From Thiomonas sp. FB-Cd (GTDB lineage: Bacteria; Pseudomonadota; Gammaproteobacteria; Burkholderiales; Burkholderiaceae_C): a stretch of 64,000 bases of DNA. How positions within the stretch are numbered: position 1 is the stretch's first letter; every line of letters begins with the position of its first letter. The position numbers were made by a program, and so were the translations under genes. Positions 29,311-37,727 of the stretch are shown piece by piece. The stretch is from positions 806,001 through 870,000 of the forward strand of contig NZ_JPOE01000002.1 in NCBI RefSeq assembly GCF_000733775.1, given 5' to 3'. The notes beneath the pieces are model-generated. The model had not been told where the DNA came from. It did no database searches and worked only from the letters and a program-made list of their open reading frames with translations.

Positions 29311-30057
29311 TTAGCCGGCGCAGGGGCCGAGTCGCTGCCGAACGGCCTCGAACAGACACACGCCAGCCGCCACGGAAACATTGAGGCTTTCCACGCTGCC
29401 TGCCATGGGAATGTGCACGAGCTGGTCGCAGCCCTCGCGCACCAGGCGCCGCATTCCGCTGCCCTCCGCACCCAACACCAGCGCCGTGGGTCCGCGCAGG
29501 TCCGCCGCATACAGGCTCTCGGGGGTTTCGCCTGCGGTACCGACCACCCAGACACTTCGCTCCCGCAGTGCGGCCAACGTGCGGGCCATGTTTGTCACCA
29601 TGATGTATTGCATCGTGTCGGCCGCGCCACTGGCGACCTTTGCCACGACAGGCGTCAGCCCCACGGCGCGATCCTTCGGCGCGAACACCGCATGCACCCC
29701 CGCCGCATCGGCCGTGCGCAGGATGGCGCCAAGGTTGTGTGGATCCGTCACCCCGTCAAGACCAAGCACCAAGGGCACGTCCACGATGGCGTCGAGCACG
29801 GCATCGAGCGTCGACAGTTTGTCCAATGGTTCCACGCGTGCGACCACGCCTTGGTGTCGGCGGGTGCCGGCCAGCGCGTCCAGTCGCGCCCCGTCGGTGG
29901 CAATGATCGCTCGGCCAGACTCTTGGGCGCGCGCCACAAACTGCTGCATGCGTGCGTCGTGGCGTGTCGTATCGACCAGCAGCTCATGCACGCTTTGGGG
30001 GGCCGCGCGCAGACGCGCGCTGACCGCGTGAAAGCCGTAGAGAAGCTTCAGACTCAA
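29311..30057 (-). CDS. rlmB: 23S rRNA (guanosine-2'-O-)-methyltransferase RlmB
   Basis: RlmB methylates the ribose of G2251 in the peptidyl-transferase P loop of 23S rRNA. The 248-residue protein starts with KLLYGFHAVSARLRA, the RlmB N-terminal hallmark, and has the SPOUT core: VLGLDGVTDPHNLGAILRTADAAGVHAVF, LVLGAEGSGMRRLV and IPMAGSVESLNVSVAAGVCLFE. The start is TTG at 30057, and TTGA overlaps the stop of the ABC ATPase gene, so the two are translationally coupled. Confidence 0.93.
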   Translation of the reverse strand: MSLKLLYGFHAVSARLRAAPQSVHELLVDTTRHDARMQQFVARAQESGRAIIATDGARLDALAGTRRHQGVVARVEPLDKLSTLDAVLDAIVDVPLVLGLDGVTDPHNLGAILRTADAAGVHAVFAPKDRAVGLTPVVAKVASGAADTMQYIMVTNMARTLAALRERSVWVVGTAGETPESLYAADLRGPTALVLGAEGSGMRRLVREGCDQLVHIPMAGSVESLNVSVAAGVCLFEAVRQRLGPCAG

Positions 30058-30788
30058 GCTGCCACCTCGGAAAGGTCTTGAGCGACCATCGCATTCGCCT
30101 CGCGCGTGTGCACACGGCCACCGTGGAGGCTCACCACGACCTCGCAGCGCGAGGCAAGCTCCATATCGTGCGTGACCAAAACCAGCGTTGTGCCCTGTTC
30201 ACGCTGGAGCCCAAACAGCAGATCGATGATGCGCTGGCCCGTGGCGGCGTCGAGGTTGCCAGTGGGTTCGTCAGCCAGAAGCAAGCTCGGGCGCGTCACG
30301 AACGCCCGCGCCAGCGCCACGCGTTGCTGTTCGCCTCCGGAGAGTACGGCAGGAACGTGCCGCAGTCGCTGGCCGAGTCCAACGCGTTCGAGCATGGCTT
30401 GAGCCTCGGCTCGCGTATTACCCGCGCGCTCTGCAATATCCAGGGCCAGCATCACATTTTCCAGTGCGTTGAGGTGTCCGATGAGCTGGAAATTTTGGAA
30501 CACGAAACCAAGCTTGCTGGCTCGTAAGGCGGCACGCCCGTCCTCATCCAGCGCGAAAAGATCAACGCCATCGATCCACACCCGCCCGGAGCTCGGCAGA
30601 TCCAAACCGGCCAGCAGGCCTAGCAGGGTGGACTTGCCCGAACCCGACGGGCCCACGATGGCAAGGCTCGAAGCCCGCGCAACACTGAGGTTGACATCCT
30701 CCAGCAACGTCAACGTGCCTTGGGCGTCGGACACGTGCTTGCTCAGGTGCTGGGCGACAATGGCAGCTTGCGGGTCGATGGAATCCAT
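30054..30788 (-). CDS. ABC transporter ATP-binding protein, YbbA/LolD type
   Basis: This is an ABC ATPase of the MacB/LolD group, which usually works with an FtsX-type permease in lipoprotein release, efflux or mechanotransmission. Walker A is GPSGSGKST near residue 55, the Q-loop is [19 protein letters not shown], the signature is [15 protein letters not shown] and Walker B is [11 protein letters not shown]. The ATG at 30788 gives 244 residues; one at 30818 is possible, and neither has a strong ribosome-binding site. It is divergent from the TesA esterase, as ybbA and tesA are in E. coli, but rlmB stands where the partner permease would be. Confidence 0.88.
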   Translation of the reverse strand: MDSIDPQAAIVAQHLSKHVSDAQGTLTLLEDVNLSVARASSLAIVGPSGSGKSTLLGLLAGLDLPSSGRVWIDGVDLFALDEDGRAALRASKLGFVFQNFQLIGHLNALENVMLALDIAERAGNTRAEAQAMLERVGLGQRLRHVPAVLSGGEQQRVALARAFVTRPSLLLADEPTGNLDAATGQRIIDLLFGLQREQGTTLVLVTHDMELASRCEVVVSLHGGRVHTREANAMVAQDLSEVAA

Positions 30789-30798
30789 GGGGGCGTTG

Positions 30799-31464
30799 AT
30801 GCGAGTGTTGAAGGCCATTCTAGGAACTGTGCTGGCATTGGTGGGCAGTACGGCTTTGCTGCATCCGGCGCTAGCCGCTGTGAAAACGCCTGCTGTCATG
30901 CCGGTCACGCTGGTCGTGGGCGACAGCCTGTCCGCCGGCTATGGGTTGGAAACAGGTCAGGGATGGGTCAGCCTGATGGCCGCGCGCATGGCCCGCGAGT
31001 TCCCGCGCTGGACGGTGGTCAATGCCAGCGTCAGTGGCGACACTACGGCAGGCGGCCTGGCCCGCCTGCCAGCCCTGCTCGCCCGTGACAAGCCGCGCGT
31101 GGTCATCATCGAGCTCGGCGGAAACGATGCCCTGCGCGGCCTGTCCTTGTCCAACACCCGGGCCAATCTCGCCGCGATGGCGAAACAGTCCAAAGCGGCT
31201 GGTGCGCGCGTCTTGCTGTTGGGCATGCAGATTCCTCCGAATTACGGGCCGGTTTACACCGAGCGTTTTGCAGCGATCTATCCAGCCGTTGCACGGGTCG
31301 AGCATGCCGCGCTGGTTCCCTTTTTTCTGGCCGGCGTGGCCAATCATCCCGACTGGTTCCAGCCCGACAACATTCACCCCACTGCACGGGCGCAGCCAGT
31401 CATGCTCGATAACGTCTGGCGGCAGCTCCTGCCCCTGCTGCGCGCGCCAGGCCCGGCACGATGA
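30799..31464 (+). CDS. tesA: Periplasmic GDSL arylesterase/lysophospholipase, TesA type
   Basis: TesA is a periplasmic SGNH hydrolase acting on thioesters, lysophospholipids and aryl esters. The ATG at 30799 has GGGGG 5 bases upstream and gives a signal peptide, MRVLKAILGTVLALVGSTAL through HPALA. The four SGNH blocks are present: nucleophile S43 in VVGDSLSAGYGL, the Gly of block II, the Asn in GGNDALRG and the catalytic Asp/His in DNIHPTARA. In-frame ATGs up to 21 bases upstream are alternatives. Its end overlaps the selU start in ATGA. Confidence 0.9.
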   Translation: MRVLKAILGTVLALVGSTALLHPALAAVKTPAVMPVTLVVGDSLSAGYGLETGQGWVSLMAARMAREFPRWTVVNASVSGDTTAGGLARLPALLARDKPRVVIIELGGNDALRGLSLSNTRANLAAMAKQSKAAGARVLLLGMQIPPNYGPVYTERFAAIYPAVARVEHAALVPFFLAGVANHPDWFQPDNIHPTARAQPVMLDNVWRQLLPLLRAPGPAR

Positions 31465-32522
31465 GCGTGCACATCATTGCGGCCGATGAGGCGCTGATGC
31501 GACTGGACGCGTACAGCGCTGTGCTGGACGTGCGCAGCCCCGGCGAGTACGCCCTGGACTGCCTGCCCGGAGCTGTCAACTGGCCGGTGCTGGATGACGC
31601 CGAGCGTGAGCGTGTGGGCACGCTGTACGTGCAAGCTGGGGCCTTCGAGGCGAAGCGGCTCGGTGCCGTGCTCGTGGCACGCAACATCGCGCGACACATG
31701 GAGAGCCATGCGCGGGACTGGCCCAAGAGCCACGAGCCGCTGGTGTACTGCTGGCGCGGCGGCAACCGATCGGCGGCGATGGCCCACGTGCTGGGCCAGG
31801 TCGGCTGGCGTGTGCATCTCGTGCAAGGTGGCTACAAGGCGCTGCGCGCTGCGCTCGTCAAGCAGCTCGAGCGACAGGTTGGCAGCCTGCGCCTGCGTGT
31901 CGTATGCGGACCGACGGGCAGCGGCAAGAGCCGGCTGCTGCAGGCCCTGGCTCGCCAAGGGGCCCAGGTTCTGGATCTGGAGCAGCTCGCCGCCCATCGC
32001 GGCTCCGTGCTTGGTGCCATGGAGGACGAGGCACAGCCCACGCAGAAGCAGTTCGAAACCCGGATCTGGAACACCTTGCGCAAATTTGACCCCTCGCAAA
32101 CGGTGTTTGTCGAAAGTGAGAGCCGAAAAATCGGGCGCCTTCAGCTTCCGGTCACCTTGCTCGCATGCATGCACGCTAGCGCGTGCATGCGACTGCAGGC
32201 AAGCTTGCCGGTGCGCGTGCAACTGCTCCTGCAGGACTATGCCGCGCTCACGCGCAGCCCACAGGAACTCAACCTCCGGCTGGACGCGCTCACCGAGCTG
32301 CGCGGCAAGGTAACCATTGCTCGCTGGCACAGCCTGGTCGATGCGGGGACGTTTGCCACGTTGGTCGAGGATCTGTTGGCGCAGCATTACGACCCCAGCT
32401 ACGCCCAATCGATGGCACGCAACTACGCGGGCTTTGGGTCCTGCCGGGCGTGGCCGGTCGAGTCGGCCGATGCGGGTGCGTTCGATACTTTGGCGCGCGA
32501 GATCCTGCAAGCAGCCTGTTGA
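31461..32522 (+). CDS. selU: tRNA 2-selenouridine synthase
   Basis: SelU (MnmH, YbbB) replaces sulfur by selenium at 2-thiouridine in the wobble position of some tRNAs, through a geranylated intermediate. The N-terminal rhodanese domain has the catalytic cysteine C97 in CWRGGNRS, the same position as in E. coli. A P-loop (GPTGSGKSRLL) lies near residue 152 and is followed by LDLEQLAAHRGSVLGA. The 353 residues fit the family. The start overlaps the tesA stop. No selD, which supplies selenophosphate, is in the window. A perfect 10-bp inverted repeat occurs inside the gene at 32167-32190. Confidence 0.92.
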   Translation: MSVHIIAADEALMRLDAYSAVLDVRSPGEYALDCLPGAVNWPVLDDAERERVGTLYVQAGAFEAKRLGAVLVARNIARHMESHARDWPKSHEPLVYCWRGGNRSAAMAHVLGQVGWRVHLVQGGYKALRAALVKQLERQVGSLRLRVVCGPTGSGKSRLLQALARQGAQVLDLEQLAAHRGSVLGAMEDEAQPTQKQFETRIWNTLRKFDPSQTVFVESESRKIGRLQLPVTLLACMHASACMRLQASLPVRVQLLLQDYAALTRSPQELNLRLDALTELRGKVTIARWHSLVDAGTFATLVEDLLAQHYDPSYAQSMARNYAGFGSCRAWPVESADAGAFDTLAREILQAAC

Positions 32523-32562
32523 GGCTGCGCAGCACACGGCGCGTCCCTGCCAACGCGGCGGC

Positions 32563-33084
32563 TCAGGCGCCTCGGCGCACGGCGCGCAAGATGCCCTGCA
32601 ACAGGGCTTCGGGGCTGGGCGGGCAGCCCGGCACCGTCACGTCCACCGGCAACACGTTGGCGACGCGCCCGCAGCTCGCGTAGCTTTCCCCGAAGATGCC
32701 GCCCGAACATGCGCAGTCCCCAGCGGCCACCACCAGCTTCGGATCGGGCATGGCATCAAAGGTTCGGCGCAGCGCCCCGTGCATATGGCGCGATACGGGG
32801 CCCGTCACCAGCAGCAGGTCCGCATGGCGCGGACTGGCAACGAACTGGATGCCCAGCCCCTCGATGTTGTAGTACGGGTTGGACAGCGCGTTGACCTCCA
32901 GTTCACAGCCGTTGCATGAGCCGGCGTCGACGACACGCACCGTCAGGGCGCGCCCGAGAACGCGCAACAGTTCGCTCCGAACCTTCTGCTCGGCTCCGGG
33001 CTCCGCGGCTCCTCCATGGTCGTCGGTTGCAGGGGTCTCGGTGATACGCCCGACGCGCGCGATTTGTCGTAAGGTCTGCCACAT
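32563..33084 (-). CDS. Complex I/hydrogenase-4 small (PSST/NuoB-like) subunit
   Basis: This is the HyfI/NuoB-type iron-sulfur subunit that would carry the N2-like 4Fe-4S cluster. Cluster cysteines are visible at C57 and C60 (GSCNGCELEV), C124 or C126 (GDCACSGG) and C154 (PGCPPSP). The first 40 residues are a poorly conserved extension. It is the last gene of the six-gene membrane-complex operon, 10 bases after the large subunit. Because the large subunit lacks NiFe ligands, this subunit probably serves an Ehr-type complex with no hydrogenase activity. The electron donor is unknown, since no HyfA- or HyfH-type ferredoxin gene is present. Confidence 0.88.
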   Translation of the reverse strand: MWQTLRQIARVGRITETPATDDHGGAAEPGAEQKVRSELLRVLGRALTVRVVDAGSCNGCELEVNALSNPYYNIEGLGIQFVASPRHADLLLVTGPVSRHMHGALRRTFDAMPDPKLVVAAGDCACSGGIFGESYASCGRVANVLPVDVTVPGCPPSPEALLQGILRAVRRGA

Positions 33085-33094
33085 GGTCCGCCCC

Positions 33095-34615
33095 TCAGCC
33101 GTCGTGCCCCGAATAGGACAGGTTGAACGATTTGTTGATCAGCGGGAAGTCGGGCACGATATCCTTGATGACCGCCCATTCCAAGGCCGGCCAGTTTTGC
33201 CAGGATGGATCGTGCGGATGGCAACGTGCGATGCTTGCGCCCGGGCCGGCTTGCAGAGCAATGAAGGCCGGGCCGCGCCAGCCTTCCACCACGCCGAGTG
33301 CGAGACCCGGAGCGATGGTGGCCGGCATGGGCGTCGCCACCATGCCATCGGGAAGTGTGGCGAGCAACTCGCCACACAGGCGCAGGCTTTCGAACAGTTC
33401 GGCGAAGCGCACGGCCACGCGGGCCGCCACGTCGCCGCCAATCTCAACCGCGACCTTCACCCCAAGGCGGTCATAGGGCGCGAAGCCGGGCAGACAGCGC
33501 AAATCCAAGTCCTGGCCGCTTGCGCGGGCCGCCAGGCCCAAGAGACCCAAATTGCGCGCCAGCTCGGGCGACACACGCCCAGTGGTCTTGAACCGGTCCT
33601 GCAGTCCTTCGTGCTGATCAAGAATTGCCTTGAGTCTTTGTACCTGCACCTGCAGGCTGTCGCACTGTGCCCGCAACGACTCGCACGCATCAGGATCGGG
33701 ATCCACGGCCACCCCTCCGGGCTGCACAGCATCCATCGGGTAGCGTGCGCCGAAAACGCGTGCATTCATGCGCAGGACGTCTTCCTTGAGCCGTGAGAAC
33801 TGCGCGAGCGCGAAACCGAAGCCACCGTCGTTGCCGATGGCGCCAATGTCCCCCAGGTGGTTCGCCAGGCGCTCGCGCTCGAGCACGATGGCGCGCCAAT
33901 GCAGGGCGCGGGGAGGCGGCTGCACGCCGGCCAAGGCTTCCAGGGCCATGCAATAGGCCCAGGCATAGGCGGTCGCGCTGTCGCCACTCAGCCGCGCAGC
34001 CAAGCGAACCCCCTCGACCAGCGACAGTTGCTCAAAGCGCTTTTCCACGCCTTTATGGGTAAACCCCAGGCGTTGTTCCAGACGCAACACTTTCTCTCCA
34101 ACCACGGAAAACCGGAATTGGCCTGGTTCGATCACCCCCGCATGGACCGGGCCCACGGCGATTTCATGAACGCCCTCGCCGTCCACGCCAATGAAGGCAT
34201 AGCGCTCCAGGGCTGGATCCCCACACGCAGCCGCAGCAGGCGCATCATGCCGCAGGGGAAACACGTCATCGGGCCAGGCCGCGTGGCGCAGCCACGGCCG
34301 TGCGTCCATGCCCAGTGCCTGAAGGCCAAGCAAATCGCGCATCGCACGTTGCAGGCGCTCAGCCACCGGAAACAGATCGTGCAACGCGGGATAGTGCGTC
34401 ACGCCGGGGGGAAGCTGGAGTGTGGCCAAAGTCAGAACCTGGCCGTGCAACCAGCACGCATGGACCGTGAATCCACCATGCAGCGCTCGCGCGTCATCGC
34501 CCCACAGCGTGAGTAGCCGTGCCCCTTGTGCGTGCATGCCCCGGGCCAGCGCAGCCCACGCCTGGGCATCCACGCAATGATGATCCACCGGCATCACAGA
34601 GCACAGCGCTGCCAT
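33095..34615 (-). CDS. Hydrogenase-4-like large subunit lacking NiFe ligands (Ehr type)
   Basis: The 506-residue protein fuses a NuoC-like N-terminal domain (residues about 1-135) to a NuoD/HycE-like domain (GPVHAGVIEPGQFRFSVVGE near 155; FTHKGVEKRFEQLSLVEG near 185). In HycE the first ligand pair sits in RVCGICGFAH. Here the aligned segment is RLSGDSATAY, with Ser210 and Ser213 in place of both cysteines. The second pair (DPCYSC in HycE) corresponds to NLSYSG near residues 498-503, and the protein ends just after it. All four NiFe-binding cysteines are therefore missing. This fits energy-converting-hydrogenase-related complexes, not active formate hydrogenlyase. No maturation genes are nearby. 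Confidence 0.88.
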   Translation of the reverse strand: MAALCSVMPVDHHCVDAQAWAALARGMHAQGARLLTLWGDDARALHGGFTVHACWLHGQVLTLATLQLPPGVTHYPALHDLFPVAERLQRAMRDLLGLQALGMDARPWLRHAAWPDDVFPLRHDAPAAAACGDPALERYAFIGVDGEGVHEIAVGPVHAGVIEPGQFRFSVVGEKVLRLEQRLGFTHKGVEKRFEQLSLVEGVRLAARLSGDSATAYAWAYCMALEALAGVQPPPRALHWRAIVLERERLANHLGDIGAIGNDGGFGFALAQFSRLKEDVLRMNARVFGARYPMDAVQPGGVAVDPDPDACESLRAQCDSLQVQVQRLKAILDQHEGLQDRFKTTGRVSPELARNLGLLGLAARASGQDLDLRCLPGFAPYDRLGVKVAVEIGGDVAARVAVRFAELFESLRLCGELLATLPDGMVATPMPATIAPGLALGVVEGWRGPAFIALQAGPGASIARCHPHDPSWQNWPALEWAVIKDIVPDFPLINKSFNLSYSGHDG

Positions 34616-34619
34616 CGCT

Positions 34620-36071
34620 TCATCCTCCGATCATGCTGGCGGCCAAATGCCACCAGGACACGAGAAAAGCGGGGATCCACAGGCCCAGGAGCAAGACGAG
34701 GCCGAGATGGACGAAAACCGGAATCATGTCGGGATGGTGCGGCAGCTTGCGCAGGGTGCTGGCGCCAAAGACCATGCCCTGCACGCGCAGAAAAATCGCC
34801 CCGAAGGCCACACCGAGAGCCAGCAGCAAAATTGGCGTGGCCCAGGGTTGGGCCTGCATTGCCGTGGTCAGGATCAGGAATTCGCTTGCGAAGATGCCGA
34901 AGGGCGGCAGCCCCACGATGGCCAAGGCGCCCATCATCAGCCCCCAGCCCAGCGCCGGGGACTGCTCGCGCAAGCCCTGAATGGCATCCATGCGTTGCGT
35001 CCCCGCTTTTTGCGTGGCGTGCCCAGTGGTAAAAAAGATCGCGCTCTTGGTCAACGCATGACCCGTCATATGGAGCAAGGCGGCAAAGTTGGCGACTGGT
35101 CCGCCCATGCCAAAGGCGAAGGTGATGATGCCCATATGCTCGATGGACGAATAGGCGAACATGCGTTTGACATCCTTTTGCCGCCAGAGCAAAAAAGCAC
35201 CCACGAGCACGGACAGCAGTCCAAATCCCATCAGCATCTGCCCAGGCCACGCCGCGTGCAGGCTGCCTTCGACCAGCACCTTGCAGCGCATCACCGCATA
35301 CAAAGCCACATTGAGCAGCAGACCCGAGAGCACTGCCGACACGGGCGTCGGACCTTCGGCGTGCGCGTCAGGCAACCAACTGTGCAGGGGCGCAAGCCCG
35401 ACCTTGGTGCCGTAACCCACCAGCAGAAAAACGAAGGCGATGCCGATGACGCTGGGTTCGAGCCTGCCCTTCACGGCGTTGAGATGGGTCCACAGCAAGG
35501 CGCGCATGCCCTCGGAGCCGAGCACTCTCTCGGCGGCGAAGTACAGCAGAACGGTCCCGAAGAGCGCCAGCGCAATGCCCACGCCGCAGAGGATGAAGTA
35601 TTTCCACGCTGCCTCCAGGCTCGCCTTGGTCCGGTAAAGCGAAACCAGAAGCACTGTGGACAGCGTGGCAGCCTCCATCGCCACCCAGAGAATCCCCATG
35701 TTGTTGGTGGACAGCGCCAACAACATGGTGAACATGAAGAGTTGGTACATGCTGTGGTACAGACGAAGCCGCGCGGGGCTCAGTTTGCCGTGCTCGTGCT
35801 CGATGCGCATGTAGGGGCGTGAGAAAGCCGCCGTGGTCATCCCGATGAAGGCCGTGAGGGTGACCAGGAACACATTAAAGGGGTCGATGAAAAACTGCTC
35901 GGCAAGCACCTGCATCGGCCCTTGAGCGATGACCTCCACGGTGAGCACACACGCAGCCACGAAGGTTGCCGTGCTCGCCGCCAGGTTCAGCCACGGGGCC
36001 CACGGACGATGGCCAACCAGCGCCAACAGTGCGGCGCCGGCCAGCGGCAGTGCAAGCAGGATCAGGAGCAC
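34620..36071 (-). CDS. Hydrogenase-4 component F-like antiporter subunit (NuoN/Mrp type)
   Basis: HyfF-type subunits belong to the NuoL/M/N and Mrp antiporter family and are thought to move protons or sodium ions. This 483-residue membrane protein has about 14 hydrophobic segments. It shows the family elements GYGTKVGLAPLHSWLPDAHAEGPTPVSA near residue 220 and FAYSSIEHMGIITFAFG near residue 305, with conserved Lys and Glu/His residues in membrane segments. The start is GTG at 36071, three bases after the hyfE stop. It is one of two antiporter-like subunits in the operon. Confidence 0.88.
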   Translation of the reverse strand: MLLILLALPLAGAALLALVGHRPWAPWLNLAASTATFVAACVLTVEVIAQGPMQVLAEQFFIDPFNVFLVTLTAFIGMTTAAFSRPYMRIEHEHGKLSPARLRLYHSMYQLFMFTMLLALSTNNMGILWVAMEAATLSTVLLVSLYRTKASLEAAWKYFILCGVGIALALFGTVLLYFAAERVLGSEGMRALLWTHLNAVKGRLEPSVIGIAFVFLLVGYGTKVGLAPLHSWLPDAHAEGPTPVSAVLSGLLLNVALYAVMRCKVLVEGSLHAAWPGQMLMGFGLLSVLVGAFLLWRQKDVKRMFAYSSIEHMGIITFAFGMGGPVANFAALLHMTGHALTKSAIFFTTGHATQKAGTQRMDAIQGLREQSPALGWGLMMGALAIVGLPPFGIFASEFLILTTAMQAQPWATPILLLALGVAFGAIFLRVQGMVFGASTLRKLPHHPDMIPVFVHLGLVLLLGLWIPAFLVSWWHLAASMIGG

Positions 36072-36074
36072 CCG

Positions 36075-36773
36075 TTAGTCCTCTTTGAGTGTTTCCATAT
36101 GGTGCAGGTCCAGGCTGTCGAACTGTTCGCGGATCTGGAAGAAAAAGATGCCCAGGATGAAGACCCCCACGAGCACATCCAGTCCAATGCCCAGCTCCAC
36201 CACCATGGGCATGCCATACGTGGCACTGGTGGCGGCGAACAGCAGGCCGTTTTCCATGGCCAGGAAGCCCACAACCTGGGCGATAGCCTTGCGCCGCACG
36301 ATCATCATCAGGAAGGCGATGAACACCACCGCGATGGCGATCCCAAGCGTGCTGCGCGTCGCAGCCCCGGCGAATTGCGAAATCGGTTGCGCCAGCACAA
36401 ACGCGAAGATCACGAGAAGAATGCCAATGATTTGCATGGTGGGAATGTTCACCAGGGTTTCCGTGTCCCATTCCGCGTGCAGCTTGCCAATGAGTTTGTG
36501 CAGCACATAGGGCAGCACAAGCACTTTGAGCAGTAGCGTCAGCGCAGCCGATTCATACAGGTCGGGCTGGTTGGTCGACCACCCGACCACGACGGCGCAT
36601 GCCACGAGCGTCGCGCCCTGGGCGGCAAAGAGATTGACGAGATTGACCACCCGTCGCTGCGCAAGCATGGCGAAGGACAGCAGCAGGAGCAAGGCGGCAA
36701 ACAGGTGGATGAGCTGGATCCCGACCGGGGAGGCCGCAGCGATGGAGTTCGACAGTGCGATTGACGTCGTCAT
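36075..36773 (-). CDS. Hydrogenase-4 component E-like membrane subunit (NuoK-like)
   Basis: HyfE-type proteins carry a NuoK-like core that links antiporter subunits to the rest of the complex. The 232 residues contain about seven membrane segments, with LAMENGLLFAATSATYGMPMVVELGIGLD near residue 165; glutamates within membrane helices here are like those in NuoK. It lies between hyfC- and hyfF-like genes with 3-base gaps on both sides, so all are one transcript. HyfD, which in E. coli precedes HyfE, is absent. Confidence 0.85.
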   Translation of the reverse strand: MTTSIALSNSIAAASPVGIQLIHLFAALLLLLSFAMLAQRRVVNLVNLFAAQGATLVACAVVVGWSTNQPDLYESAALTLLLKVLVLPYVLHKLIGKLHAEWDTETLVNIPTMQIIGILLVIFAFVLAQPISQFAGAATRSTLGIAIAVVFIAFLMMIVRRKAIAQVVGFLAMENGLLFAATSATYGMPMVVELGIGLDVLVGVFILGIFFFQIREQFDSLDLHHMETLKED

Positions 36774-36776
36774 GCC

Positions 36777-37727
36777 TCAATCCCCCAGCATCAGCCGCAC
36801 GAGCAAGCCGAGCACGGCGAGCAAGAAGGCTGTAGCGAGAAATTCCGGCGCGCGGAAAATGCGCAGCTTCGCGCTCAGGGTTTCGATCAATCCAACGGCA
36901 AACCCGGCAACGGCAAGTTTGAGCACGAGCGGCGGCAGCGCGGGCAGCAGCCACAGCACGCCATCGGCTCGGTTGGCCATGCCCCAAGGCAGGAACAGTG
37001 CAAAGCCGATGCAGGCATAGTTGAAGAGCTTGAGGCTGCTGGCCCATTCAATCAGCGCCAAATGACGCGCGGAATATTCGAGCACCATGGCCTCGTGGAT
37101 CATGGTGAGCTCCAGGTGCGTGGTTGGGTTGTCGACGGGAATCCGCGCGTTCTCCGCCAGAAGGACCATGACGAAGGCCACCCCGGCAAAGGCCAGACTG
37201 GCGTGAATGCCCAGGGCACGCGACTGCAGGGCTTCGGCGATGGTGGGCAAAAGCGTGCTGCCGGTGATGAGCGACGAGGTGAACAGAACCATCAAGAGCG
37301 CAGGTTCGGCCAAGAAACCAACCATCATTTCGCGGCGCGATCCCATGCTGCCAAACGCGGTGCCGATATCCATGCCGGCCAGCGCAATGAACACGCGTCC
37401 CAGCGCGAACAGGCCGACGAGCGCGATGGCATCGGCAGCCGACGCAAACGGCAGGTCGGTGGACAGCGAGGGAATGATCGCCGCTGCGGCCACCATCACC
37501 CCGAACAGGATGTAGGGCACGGCGCGAAACAGCGGCGTGGCGGTGTGCGCCAGCACCGCATCCTTATGAAACAGCTTGCGCAGGCGCCAGTACGGCAGCC
37601 AGATTGGCGGCGCAGTGCGGTTGGAAAGCCACGCGCGGCACTGCATGACCCAACCGGAAAACAGCGGTGCGATAAGCACCGAAACCGTCACCGCGAACAA
37701 CTGGGTGAAGAGCCCGGAAGGATTCAT
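36777..37727 (-). CDS. Hydrogenase-4 component C-like membrane subunit (NuoH-like)
   Basis: HyfC/NuoH-type subunits anchor the peripheral arm and form the entry to the membrane arm. The ATG at 37727 overlaps the hyfB-like stop (ATGA) and gives 316 residues with about eight membrane segments. Family landmarks are PYWRLRKLFHKDAV near residue 40, the acidic cytoplasmic loop ARIPVDNPTTHLELTMIHEAMVLEYS near residue 200 and a hydrophobic C-terminus. The glutamates of that loop are kept, as in quinone- or membrane-linked homologues. Confidence 0.9.
   Translation of the reverse strand: MNPSGLFTQLFAVTVSVLIAPLFSGWVMQCRAWLSNRTAPPIWLPYWRLRKLFHKDAVLAHTATPLFRAVPYILFGVMVAAAAIIPSLSTDLPFASAADAIALVGLFALGRVFIALAGMDIGTAFGSMGSRREMMVGFLAEPALLMVLFTSSLITGSTLLPTIAEALQSRALGIHASLAFAGVAFVMVLLAENARIPVDNPTTHLELTMIHEAMVLEYSARHLALIEWASSLKLFNYACIGFALFLPWGMANRADGVLWLLPALPPLVLKLAVAGFAVGLIETLSAKLRIFRAPEFLATAFLLAVLGLLVRLMLGD

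Noticed and set aside
31374..32537. 387-codon minus-strand open frame
   Set aside because: Antisense to selU, which has clear catalytic motifs.
33095..34615. Active formate hydrogenlyase or hydrogenase-4
   Set aside because: All four NiFe-ligand cysteines are replaced, and formate dehydrogenase, ferredoxin and maturation genes are absent from the window.
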